DNA of 64,000 bases, taken from the NCBI GenBank assembly GCA_949592205.1, contig CATIUR010000001.1, forward strand, positions 2,184,001 through 2,248,000, in the 5' to 3' direction. A program made the translations under genes and the position numbers. The DNA comes from Helichrysum umbraculigerum (lineage: Eukaryota; Streptophyta; Magnoliopsida; Asterales; Asteraceae). This document shows positions 55,445-64,000 of the stretch, piece by piece (within the stretch, counting starts at the first letter, position 1; every line of letters begins with the position of its first letter). The notes beneath the pieces are model-generated. The model worked only from the letters and a program-made list of their open reading frames with translations. It had not been told where the DNA came from and did not search any database.

Positions 55445-55974
55445 ACGTGTTGTTGACTTACTGTACATGTGATATGATATATGAAAATAGATGCCGTTTG
55501 AAAATATAGCTCAAACAAGCTAGCGGTTATGTTGCGAACATATTCTTGATTTAACCGTTAGTTTTTCACGTCCAACTAACTGATTTTCTTATTTTTATTT
55601 AAAAATAATAATAATGAATAAAATATCATAAAATGAGCAATATAATAGACGCTATAAATATTGTCGTTTGTTATGTTTTCAAGAAAATTGTTAGATGACC
55701 TGTAGATCTGAAATTAAATTCGGAAATAAGATTAAAATTATACTCGTAGTTTGAGATGTATTCAACAAATAATGTTAAAAAAAGTTATGGGTTAAATTAC
55801 AGGATGGTCACTTACTTTCTTAAAATATTCTTTTAGGTCATTTTACTATTTATGTCTATTTAGATTGATTTACTACAATATTTATACTTTAAAGCTATTC
55901 TACTACATAAACATATTCATTCATTTATTTAGAGTATGGTTAAAATGATTACACAACATTTAGTGAGAATAAAC
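55445..55974. other. Upstream region of the OSCA gene
   Basis: It presumably includes the promoter on the minus strand. No clear TATA box could be assigned; nothing coding. Confidence 0.4.
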
Positions 55975-56935
55975 AAACCAATAAGAATGCGCTATATGTT
56001 ACACAACTCATTTTTCCCCACGTTTTTTTAAAATCAAATATCTCATAAACGGTAAGTCGGAAAATTAATAAAATTTGCACTATAAACACTACAACAAAAA
56101 TGTCATTTTACCACACATTTTTTTTCACACTTTTAGAAAGTGTGGAAATTTTTTTGTAATGATAAGATTTTTCACACTTATATATGTAAGAAATAAAAAC
56201 TCACACTATTAAGTGTGGATAAGTTACAACTTTCCAATACTTAAAAGTGTGAAAAAAAATTTGTAACACATGATTTTTCCACACAAGAGAAAGTATGGAT
56301 AAATTGGGTGTTACAAAATTTTTTCCACACTTTTAAGTGTTGAATGGTTATCATTTTTCCACACTTTTAAGTATTAAATTTTTTTTCCCCACACTTATAT
56401 ATGTTAAGATTGTAGTAATTTCCACACTTATTGATGTAACAAATTTTTCCACACTTATAAGTGTGAATAATTTTACATATTCTCCACACATTTTTAAAAA
56501 GTGAGGAAAAAAGAGTGTGGATAAATGACATATTTGTTGTAGTGAAAAATCAGCATTTGTTTCCTCTTCGATTAGACATCTTACAATGTATACTTTCGAC
56601 GGCTTTTTCCTTTCGTTTTCAGTGTGTTTTGTAATAAATTATCACACTATAACAACATGTATCACACGTGGTACCAACGAGTGTCACACGTGGTAACAAC
56701 GAGTATCACATGTGATACTAATATCGTATAATTTGTAAAACCCATAAAAAAAAAGTCTTCGAAAGTATACCTTGTGAGATCTCTAATCGAAGAGGAAAAA
56801 AATGTTGATTTTTACGGTGCAATATTTATAATTTTTCGATTTACCGTTTGTGAGATATTTAATTCTAAAAAAACATGAAGAAAAGTTGATTTTATGACAC
56901 ATGACACATTTTTATTGGTTTCCTCGTTATCATCA
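55975..56935. mobile_element. Long inverted-repeat (foldback or MULE-like) element
   Basis: The left arm (about 55975-56086 plus 56545-56615) and right arm (about 56750-56935) are inverted copies sharing ACCAATAA, TATCTCA.AAACGGTAA, CCTCTTCGATTAGA and GTATACTTTCGA. The loop carries three CACACGTGGTA-like E-box palindromes. A CACTA MITE has split the left arm. Outer ends and duplication are not certain. Confidence 0.65.
56087..56544. mobile_element. CACTA (EnSpm) MITE
   Basis: Ends CACTACAACAAAAATGTCAT and, reversed, CACTACAACAAATATGTCAT, with AAA on both sides as a 3-bp duplication. Many TCCACACTTTTAAGTGTG-like subterminal repeats fill its 458 bases. Confidence 0.88.
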
Positions 56936-57090
56936 AAAATTCTCTTTTAAACCTCACTCTATTATACTATTCCTTTGTGTTCATTTAGGTAAAAAAAATA
57001 TATACTTTATATTCAAGACATTAAACTTTTTCAAAATAGCTCTTCAAAATTTATACTTGATACTTAAATACTCTTTAACTCATCTTGATG

Positions 57091-57159
57091 CAAAAATATA
57101 TGAATGAATTGAGTTTTAAATGAAAATCAAAAATATATGAATGAATTGAGTTTTAAATG
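57091..57159. repeat. 32-base direct repeat, two copies
   Basis: CAAAAATATATGAATGAATT plus 12 further bases at 57091-57122 and 57128-57159. Confidence 0.85.
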
Positions 57160-57445
57160 TATTTTCATTGTTATAATTTTCATAAAGTATTATATAACAC
57201 AAACAAAGATATTTAAGGTTAAAGTTGAAAAGGAAATACTTCAAAAACTGAAACAAGACACTTATTTTGGGACAGATGGAGTATTAGTTTATTAGATGGT
57301 GAGTTCAGTAACAATAAATATATTTATATTTATGGTTGGTTTAATCTATTATTTATTAAATTGCGAGTTCAACTTTTTCTTGAAAAATATATGTGTGGTT
57401 AGTTTGTGTGAATATTTATTTTTACAATGACATTAGTTGATAGAG

Positions 57446-57794
57446 TTAATAATGGTTTAATCCTCAAAGTTTTAATTTTTTTCGTTTTAACCACTCAAGT
57501 TTTAATCTCATAATTTATTCCTTTAAGTTTGCATTGACCTTTTGGTTTAACCCTTCAAAGGGTTTAACCATTAAATTTTCGAAACTTAGATGATTAAACC
57601 ATAAAAACTTAAAATGGTAATATCATTATAAAAGATAAACTTTAGGAATTAAAAAATCAAAATTTTGAAGTATAATTAAATTTTAGGTTTTAAACCATCA
57701 AAATTTTGAAACTTCAAGGATTAAATCATTGGAAAAAAACTTGAGTGGTTAAAACGAAAAAAATGTGAAACTTTAAAAATTAAACCATTATTAA
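57446..57794. mobile_element. Palindromic MITE
   Basis: Ends TTAATAATGGTTTAAT and its reverse complement; the arms of about 55 bases share CGTTTTAACCACTCAAGTTT and CCTCAAAGTTT-like DNA. The duplication is probably TA or TAA and merges with the ends. Confidence 0.65.
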
Positions 57795-58017
57795 CCCTTT
57801 AGTAATCATAAAATTTATCAAATGAATTTAAACGCATTATTATAATGTCTTATCAAAAGCGATGATAGGAGGGACAATGATTGTCGGCTTCCTTTTCTAG
57901 CTAAATACTATAGTGGGGTTTGAATCTTTAGATTCAAAACTTGGACTAATGATTTACATGGGTGATTATTCGTACATTATTATTTTGATTATTTATCATC
58001 AAACATGTTTTAGAATG
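57795..58017. other. Host spacer, no gene seen
   Basis: No feature. Confidence 0.45.
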
Positions 58018-58343
58018 TTAGGTCACTCCCATTCATTTTGTCATCACTTTCTCATCACTTCTGTCACCTCAGCGCCACATTAACTTTCCACTAATTGATT
58101 CACAATTGATTATTCTCTGTCATCCATCAGTAATCACTTCGTAATCACTTCGTAATCACTTTATTTTCATTAAATTATTTAATACAAAACAAATAAAATA
58201 AAACACATTTCATAAAATTAAAAACATTACATAATTAAAATAAAACGTTACATATCCTAAAAAAAACAATATTTAAAATAAAACATTACATATCCTAAAA
58301 AAAACAATATTTAAATTAAAACATTACTTTTCCTAAAAAAAAT

Positions 58344-59616
58344 CTACTCGGGACTTGATTCTTCGTCTTCGGCTTAGTCTTCGTTCAAACCGGCTTTGGT
58401 TGGCAGAAATATTGGAGTGTATTGTTGTACCACATTTGCACGAGCATTTCTAAGCAACGCCTTTTTTTGACATTTTTTTTAGGTATTTTAGACGTCAAAA
58501 ATTATAACGCCTTGAATGCCAACTTTTTCGACGAATTCTCTTTAATTGTACGGATTGCTTCTTGGTATTTTAGAGAGGCATTTTTAATCGTTTCAATTGC
58601 TTCAAGCTTGAGGGACTTTAGGCTTCTTCAAGATGTAGCCGCGTTCGACGTGGCCGAACTTTTTGAAGCATTTCTACTCGGTGGACGACGTATCAGGTCA
58701 ACGCGGAATAACCTTTGCATATTAGTCGCAAGGTTTGTACCCGTTTGTACGTTATCGGCTTCAAGATCGATGGGTTCTTCGTCATCCTCGAACATACGTT
58801 TGTTGCCTGTTACCCCCGGCTCCATAAAAAACTTCGGATAATGTTTTAGAATATCCCAACATTGCTCGTAAATAAATTTACGGCCGCCCTCATTTTGTGC
58901 AAAGTGCTTTCAGGTGGCGACTAAAACGTCGTTGTCGTTCGCACCGCTTTGGGGTAGAATCTCGGTGTAGTGTTTGTAGAGGGCGTTGAATTTTTTTACA
59001 TGGGGTGCAATTTTGTTCCACTTGCTATTGAGTTGTGCATAATTATGTTCTTCAGAAACGCACGAATTATAGTCCCTAATGACTTTTTTCCAAAAACTTT
59101 TATCGGTTTGATTTCTTCCGATTACACCATTTTCGGAGCAATGTACCCACCGTTCGGCCAAAATTCGAGCTTCGTCATCGGTCCACCGAACTTGCTTTCT
59201 TTTCCCTTTCACCTTTTCGGTTTGTGGTTGGGTTTCGGGTACGGTTTCATCAACTTGAGTGTTTTCGGTGTCGTCATCCGAAACATTTTGGGAATTAAAG
59301 TTTGGGTTGGGAATTTGTTGTCATGGGTTGTGGTAGTATGTGGGTTGTTGTGAATAATGTTGTGGTTGTGGGATTAGGTAATGTGAAGCGTTTGGGTGTT
59401 ATTGATAAAATGGTTGTGAATACGGTTAGTGGTAAGTGGTGCATAGTGTGAAAACCCGACCGGTTGAGATGTTGATTGAAAACTTGAATGGGCGAAACTA
59501 GAACCGCTTGGTGAATCCATGTTTGGGTTTGTGTTTGGAATGGGATTGTTTATCAAATGATTCCACATATCTTCGGCTTGAGATTGTGATGAAGATGTTT
59601 TTTTATTTTTGGACAT
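58344..59616 (-). pseudogene. Decayed ORF1 (Myb/SANT-like) of the second PIF/Harbinger element
   Basis: Starts MSKNKKTSSSQSQ at 59616, with a polar N-terminal part as in the copy at 25875. The Myb/SANT-like domain (RWTDDEARILAERW, SFWKKVIRDYNSC, LNSKWNKIAPHVKKF) lies at 58910-59212, and the C-terminal domain (RRPPSRNASK, then basic helices) at 58480-58830. The frame is broken by a shift near 59375-59400, TGA at 58910-58912, another TGA at 58628-58630 and shifts further on. Both TGAs could have come from C-to-T change at CpG. It is about 60-65% like the other copy by eye. Confidence 0.82.
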
Positions 59617-59757
59617 TTTGTGTAATGTGTGGGTGTAGTATTGTGTCGTTTTTGTTTATAATTTGGGTGTGGTAGTGTGTATTTTTTGGTATATAAAATG
59701 AGTGTGTATTGTAACAAAAAAGAGAGTTTTTGATGAAAAAAGTAGTGTGAAGTGTGT

Positions 59758-59768
59758 ATATATATAGT
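59758..59768 (-). promoter_or_regulatory. TATA-like box of the second ORF1 gene
   Basis: TATATATATA about 145 bases before the ATG on the minus strand, with a CA-rich leader after it. Confidence 0.4.
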
Positions 59769-60540
59769 AGTGAGTGGGTAAAATTTAAATGATAAAAATA
59801 AAAACTTAAAAAAAATTGTTTTTTTAGCCGTTAGCTCTAACGGTTACTTTTTTTTCCAACGGTTGAATTTTTTTTTTTAAAAAAAAATTTAGTGGGCCCA
59901 CACTTCGCAACTTATGAGGAATCGGTTTGGCGATGAGGTTGCAAACCAATTAGCAACCGATGCAACCGATGGCACGGGTTGTGTAACACCACCAAATTCG
60001 ATTAGCGGAAGCATTAGTAAGCTGGGGATGCCACATTTACATAGTACATGCATACGTATCAGAGCTTATGATTACAACCAAACATATATTAAGATGCCAA
60101 AAGTATTAGTTACAAAGTTTACGATTCATCGAATCGTACAAATGTAAAAGTATGTAAGTTACAAAAATAGATTTCGTAAATATGACTAAACAGTTTTAGT
60201 TATACAAAAGAAATCCAGTTGTCAAAAGTTGGCATCCTAAAGCTTCACGGGTTGCCTAAATTCCATGTGTGCAGGCGGTTCTTACATGCGCAGCTAATTC
60301 CCTGAAAAACATAGTAAAAGTCAACAACGAGGTTGAGTGAATTCACAGGTTTTATGTTTGCATTAGTGGAATCAAGTTTGTAAGCACAGTTGTTAAACCA
60401 AGTACGTTCACAAATAGTTATTGCCATAACAGTCGAGTAATGTTTCGTGGAATGTTATCCAAAATATAAGTTTAGTGGGTTGTTCGCCCAAAGCTTCGGT
60501 TTACGTGGGATGTTACCCAAAACACAGTTTAAAACACGTT

Positions 60541-60840
60541 GCTGGTCGTTCTCCAGCGTTTTACAAACAGTACCGGTCGTTCTCCGGTCAAAAGACGCAC
60601 GGGTCGTTCTCCCATCCAAACAAAACAGTTTACCGGTCGTTCTCCCGTCGAAACACTGCTGGTCGTTCTCCAGCAAAACGCAGTACCGGTTGTTCTCCGG
60701 TCTAAAGACGCATGGGTCGTTCTCCCATCCAAAACGCACGGGTCGTTCTCCCGTCCACTTGGCAAGTCGTTCTCTGGCACTAAAATACGTTGCTGGTCGT
60801 TCTCCAGCGTTTACATAAAAAGTACCGGTCGTTCTCCGGT
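60541..60840 (-). repeat. Hairpin array with constant loop and covarying stems
   Basis: Ten 17-base units plus one degraded one. On the plus strand each is stem (5) - TCGTTCT - stem (5). Stems: GCTGG/CCAGC at 60541, 60658, 60792; ACCGG/CCGGT at 60572, 60685, 60824; ATGGG/CCCAT at 60712; ACGGG/CCCGT at 60738; mixed ACGGG/CCCAT at 60599 and ACCGG/CCCGT at 60632. One loop (60685) has TTGTTCT. In the element sense the loop reads AGAACGA. Three looser relatives (GGG..CCC around TTGTTCG, ATGTTAC and AATGTTAT) lie at about 60448-60521. Confidence 0.93.
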
Positions 60841-61056
60841 TTACCAAACAAAGTTTAACATGTTTATGAAAATATTGTTTCATAAATACCAGTTTCGTAT
60901 AAGTTTTCAACGGTTCAAAGTACTCTAATTGTTCGAGTAAACAAGTATGATAAACAATCATGTAAGCAAAAGCAGTTATGGCAATCAGCAAAACAGTTGA
61001 CTATGTTTTCCACCCCTGTTCAAAAGCAGTTAAAACAATAAAAGTAGGGGCCGTGA

Positions 61057-61065
61057 ACTCACCTG
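61057..61065 (-). promoter_or_regulatory. Splice-donor-like CAGGTGAGT in the LTR
   Basis: Between the two dyad arrays on the minus strand, followed by TCACGGCCCCTACTTT as in the other LTRs. Confidence 0.5.
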
Positions 61066-61409
61066 TTGAGTTAAGTAAAGTGCGAGTGCTAGCAAAGCTT
61101 AGTCCGGGTAAAGTCCCTAATGTCCTAAACGTATGAGATTTAATAAGTATGTGGATGTCGTAGTTGACCATCCATGCTAGTGTTCGTACAACCAAGTTAT
61201 GTCCAAAGCGTTTGTTAAATGCGTACGTTTGTATTTCGTAGTTGTGAAAATGTATACGACTCGTTGGTGACAATTTTGAAATCAATATTTCAATAATATA
61301 AGTATGTTTGTGATGTTTGTGTAGGTTCGCATATCGTATCGCGTGTAAGTATTTGTTTCCGGTTAAGTTCGACACTTAGAGTAAAAATAAGTTGTAAGTT
61401 TTCTGTTTT

Positions 61410-61690
61410 CCGCGACACTAACTAGTTTTTGGCGACACTTAACGAAGTGTCGCAGAAGTTCGGAATTTTGAGTTATTTGAGACATTTGATGAAGTGTCGC
61501 AGGATGCGGCACTATGATGCGGCACTTAGGATCAGTGTCGCAGAGGGCAACATTCGGGTTTAGCGGCACTAAGGTGGAGTGTCGCAAAAAGAGGGTTTGT
61601 AGCGTCACTTAAGCAAGTGACACAAGATTAGGGCTTTTTAGCGGCACTTAGTAGCGACACTGTTTTCGGTCATGGTGCGACACTCGAACT
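61410..61690. repeat. GCGACACT/AGTGTCGC dyad array
   Basis: About a dozen GCG(A/G)CACT words and inverted AGTGTCGC words. GCGACACTT and AAGTGTCGC near 61432-61453 pair over 9 bp with a 4-nt loop. Confidence 0.88.
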
Positions 61691-62574
61691 GTTCGTGGAT
61701 CAGTTTGAAAACGACGACTTTCGGTTCGATTTTTGGACATTCTCAGTTGATAAAACACTAAAACATGATGATCTAAGTATATTAAACATGAAATATCAAA
61801 GAAAATTTCGAAATCTAAGGATTTACGGGAAATGTCGGAAACTTACACGTGTCGGTTTTGAAATCCGAAAAGGTAGAAAGGTGGATCGTGATGCCGTGAA
61901 TGTTTTATCCCAAAAGAGCGAGGTGATTCGATGTGTTTTAGGGGTAGTTTTTGTTGATTTTGTGTGGTTTTTAGAAAGAAGTTTGAGAGGAAATGGAAGT
62001 TAGAGAGAGAGAGTGAAAGAGAGAAATGAGAGTGTTGGTGGTGGGTGGGTGCCGATTTTGGTGCCAAAAAGGAGGGAGGGACTTTGTCCCACTTTGTGGT
62101 ATTTTACCCGTGTTTGTTTACCCGATCGTTAATTACTAAATTATTTTTAGTTGGTAACTTTTTAAATACCTTTTTAGAATATATTTTAGTGGAGATATTT
62201 TATTACAATAATTTAGTTAAGTTTATTAAATTTTAACTTTGTTTCATTTTAGTTTACGAACTAAACGTTTATACGTTATAAAATTCTTTGTAAATATTAT
62301 CAACATAATATTTAATATCAGATAATGTTATTTAATAAATTTCGTTTCATTAAATAAATTTGTTCACCAACAGTCGTATATTTTTTTCGCGTTTGTTCCA
62401 ATTATTTCGTATGTAATTACAACTAATTACAATATGTAATACTACGCGTATTTACTAGTTGGGCTTTGCTAGACTTACCTCTAAAATATGTTGTGAATTC
62501 ACTCAAAGTAGGGAATTAGCCTAAAAATGCGTGCAATTAACGTTTATAATTATGTCGAAATTGTGGGGTGTCAC

Positions 62575-62859
62575 ATTCTTCCCATGTTAGAGAAATCTCG
62601 TCCCGAGATTTAAAATCAAGTCGGAACGCCAGTCGCGTATGTTCTCCGAAAAGTCGTGTGTTGTCAACAGTTGTAATAATTTACGTGGCGCTTTATGTTG
62701 CCATGAAAGTTCTAACAGTTCACGTATACTCGTAGTATAGTTTGATATGTTGTGTGTTCGAAAAGTAACCATTGTTTAGCAAGTATCAGGTTCGAATCAA
62801 TATCCGAATAAGGAAATGTTAAATCGTAGCGAGGGTTTGCTATGACGTACCGTATTAGC
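62575..62859 (-). other. Deletion junction region next to the 3' LTR
   Basis: Holds the conserved end before the polypurine tract (CATGGGAAGAA, minus). The rest does not match RT or integrase. The deletion join is probably close to 62860. Confidence 0.55.
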
Positions 62860-64000
62860 TTAGAGACCCTCTGGTGCATCTCGTGCACGAAGGATGTACG
62901 CGCGTCCAGGCGCATTTGGAACGTTGGCGTTGCGATTGTTATTGTTCTGATTGTTGCGGTTGTTGTTGAGTTGTGGGCATTGGTTTCAGTAATGCCCGGG
63001 TTCGCCACACTCAAAGCACCCATTGTTTGTGCGAGTGGGAGGGTTGGTTTTACAGTTTTGGGCCAAGTGACCCCAGTTCCTGCAGTCTTGGCAGAAGGCA
63101 CATACTCCTGCATGGTGCTTTCCGCACTTGTCACATTTTGATTTGTTGCCAAGGTAGGGTTTGGGTCCAGTTGGGGCGGGTGGCAACGTATGCCCTAGAG
63201 TTTCCCGCAGGTTTCTTATTCGGTTGGTTCTGGTGGTCATTTCCCTCACTGTTCCATCTTCGTTTGTCACCTCCGTAACCAACAATTTCAGTATGGGCCG
63301 GCCCGCTTTTCCCCGTTGCAGCTTTCAGAGTTCTAATTAGGACCGCGTCGTCGGTCAAGCTTTGAGCCAGGTCCACTGCGCTCCTAAATGTAGTCGGTTT
63401 GGAGGACATAACCATGCCTCGGATCTGTAGGGCCAAACCCTTGTTGTAACGCTCAATGCGTTTGCTTTCGGGGGTTACCATGTGGGGCACGAGGCGTGCA
63501 AGCTCCTGGAACCTTGTCGTGTACCCAGTAATATCAGCACCGATCATCTGGATGTTCCACAGTTCGGTTTCAAGTTTCTGGTGCTCACTCTGAGAGCAGA
63601 ATTCTTCCATCATCATTTGTTTCAAAGTCTCCCACGAGATGGAGTAAGCAGTTGTGCGTCCAAGAATCTGGATCTGAGCGTTCCACCAGGTCAACGCTTT
63701 GTCGGCCAAGGTACACGTGGCGTATTTCACTATTTTGTCGGTGGCGCAGTCGCTGATATCGATGACTGATTCCATCTTCTCAATCCAGTGGACCAGGCCA
63801 ATGGCCCCTTCAGTCCCGGTGAAGGTGCTGGGTTTACAAGCTTGGAAGGTTTTGTATGAACACCCTTGTTGGGTATTCGCTGGGGTTTCACTGTTGACAG
63901 GTGTGGCTCCACTGTTGTTCACCATATTTTCTCAGTTGCGACTGGCCTCGTATTGGGCGATTGCCTCGGCCACGCGTCGCTCGATGATTTGCTCGGTGGT
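62860..64000 (-). pseudogene. Gag remnant of the right-hand Tekay-type element
   Basis: Open to the right edge. Pieces in order: an N-terminal helix (EQIIERRVAEAIAQYEA), a TGA at about 63932-63934, then capsid (FTGTEGAIGLVHWIEKMESV, ALTWWNAQIQILG, LWNIQMIGADITGYTTRF) to about 63290. A frameshift between about 63160 and 63285 precedes the first knuckles (CDKCGKHHAGVC, CQDCRNWGHLAQNC) and the second (CFECGEPGHY), where a TGA interrupts it. The final GRAYILRARDAPEG is the start of the protease region. Capsid and knuckles resemble the plus-strand element at 29618. Confidence 0.85.

Larger units (their letters stand above)
58021..59981 (-). mobile_element. Second ORF1-only PIF/Harbinger element, right end split by an LTR element
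   Basis: The left end GGTCACTCCCATTC follows TTA (58018-58020) and resembles the TIR of the element at 25479. At the right, minus-strand CAACCCGTGCC matches the inner part of that TIR, and the LTR element at 59982 has landed within it. The outer TIR bases should lie beyond the right edge of the window. It holds an ORF1 gene and no transposase. Confidence 0.75.
59982..62574 (-). mobile_element. 3' LTR of the right-hand Tekay-type element
   Basis: 2593 bases; on the minus strand TGTGACACCCCAC to GGTGGTGTTACA. A CT-rich start region lies near 61985-62055, a first dyad array at 61410-61690, AGGTGAGT at 61057-61065 and a second, hairpin array at 60541-60840. Confidence 0.9.
59982..64000 (-). mobile_element. 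Tekay-type Ty3/gypsy element without pol, partial
   Basis: 3' LTR (59982-62574), then on the minus strand only a gag remnant up to the first residues of protease (62860-64000). Between the gag remnant and the LTR about 285 bases remain, ending in the conserved ...TCGGGACGAGATTTC segment and a purine-rich tract. So protease, RT, RNase H and integrase were lost by one internal deletion. The 5' LTR and primer site are off the right edge. GGTTG at 59977-59981 should be one target duplication. Confidence 0.83.

Noticed and set aside
60541..60840. CRISPR-like array
   Set aside because: Units are palindromic with irregular spacing, lie inside a plant LTR and have no cas genes; variable parts are paired stems, not spacers.
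60447..60991. Overlapping ORFs of 76-178 codons on both strands with GRSP/ERPV repeats
   Set aside because: All three frames stay open because of the 17-base hairpin units; the signal is at DNA/RNA level.

Overview
The window reads as nuclear DNA of a flowering plant: AT-rich, full of nested transposable elements, with one intact host gene whose ten coding exons have plant-type GT-AG introns. The retroelement types (Athila-like and Tekay-like Ty3/gypsy, a copia-like gag-only element) and the PIF/Harbinger ORF1 family, often mislabelled 'glutathione S-transferase T3-like', are what I would expect in a eudicot. I suspect Asteraceae, but that is an inference from familiarity and cannot be proven here.

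Layout. 1-1576 is the start of a minus-strand Tekay-type LTR, which continues off the left edge and has landed in an Athila-like element (1577-10273, minus; gag, protease, RT, RNase H, integrase, tRNA-Asp-type primer site, 2.5 kb 5' LTR). 10274-13273 is non-coding with a tandem-repeat block. Two solo LTRs follow in opposite orientation (13274-15298 minus; 15603-18099 plus, TSD ATAAC), then a 486 bp MITE. At 19617-25358 a copia-like element with a gag but no pol is nested in an older MITE. At 25479-38264 lies a PIF/Harbinger transposon (TSD TTA, matching TIRs) that carries only ORF1 (Myb/SANT-like); a full Tekay-type Ty3/gypsy element (26036-36663, TSD CTCAA) sits inside ORF1. 38265-46560 holds host spacer with a MULE, two MULE-type MITEs, a SINE, a hAT derivative and a 5'-truncated L1 LINE, nearly all with clear target-site duplications.

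46732-54394 (minus) is the only apparently functional host gene, a CSC1-like/HYP1-type OSCA mechanosensitive channel of 689 aa. All ten coding exons keep frame. 55440-58017 has a long inverted repeat interrupted by a CACTA MITE, and another palindromic MITE. 58021-59981 is a second, decayed ORF1-only PIF/Harbinger element in reverse orientation, with its outer TIR split by a minus-strand Tekay-type element (59982 to the right edge). That element keeps its 3' LTR and a gag remnant but has lost protease, RT and integrase.

The most striking pattern is not a gene. Nearly every LTR here carries a dense array of short dyad-symmetric words, with a different word in each element even where the flanking LTR sequence is conserved. 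In the right-hand LTR (60541-60840) the array is made of hairpins with a constant 7-nt loop and stems that change on both sides together. This compensatory change suggests that folding, not sequence, is being kept. Other points of interest are a coiled-coil ORF between primer site and gag in the Tekay element, a splice-donor-like AGGTGAGT shared by the LTRs, and standalone ORF1 elements without a transposase.
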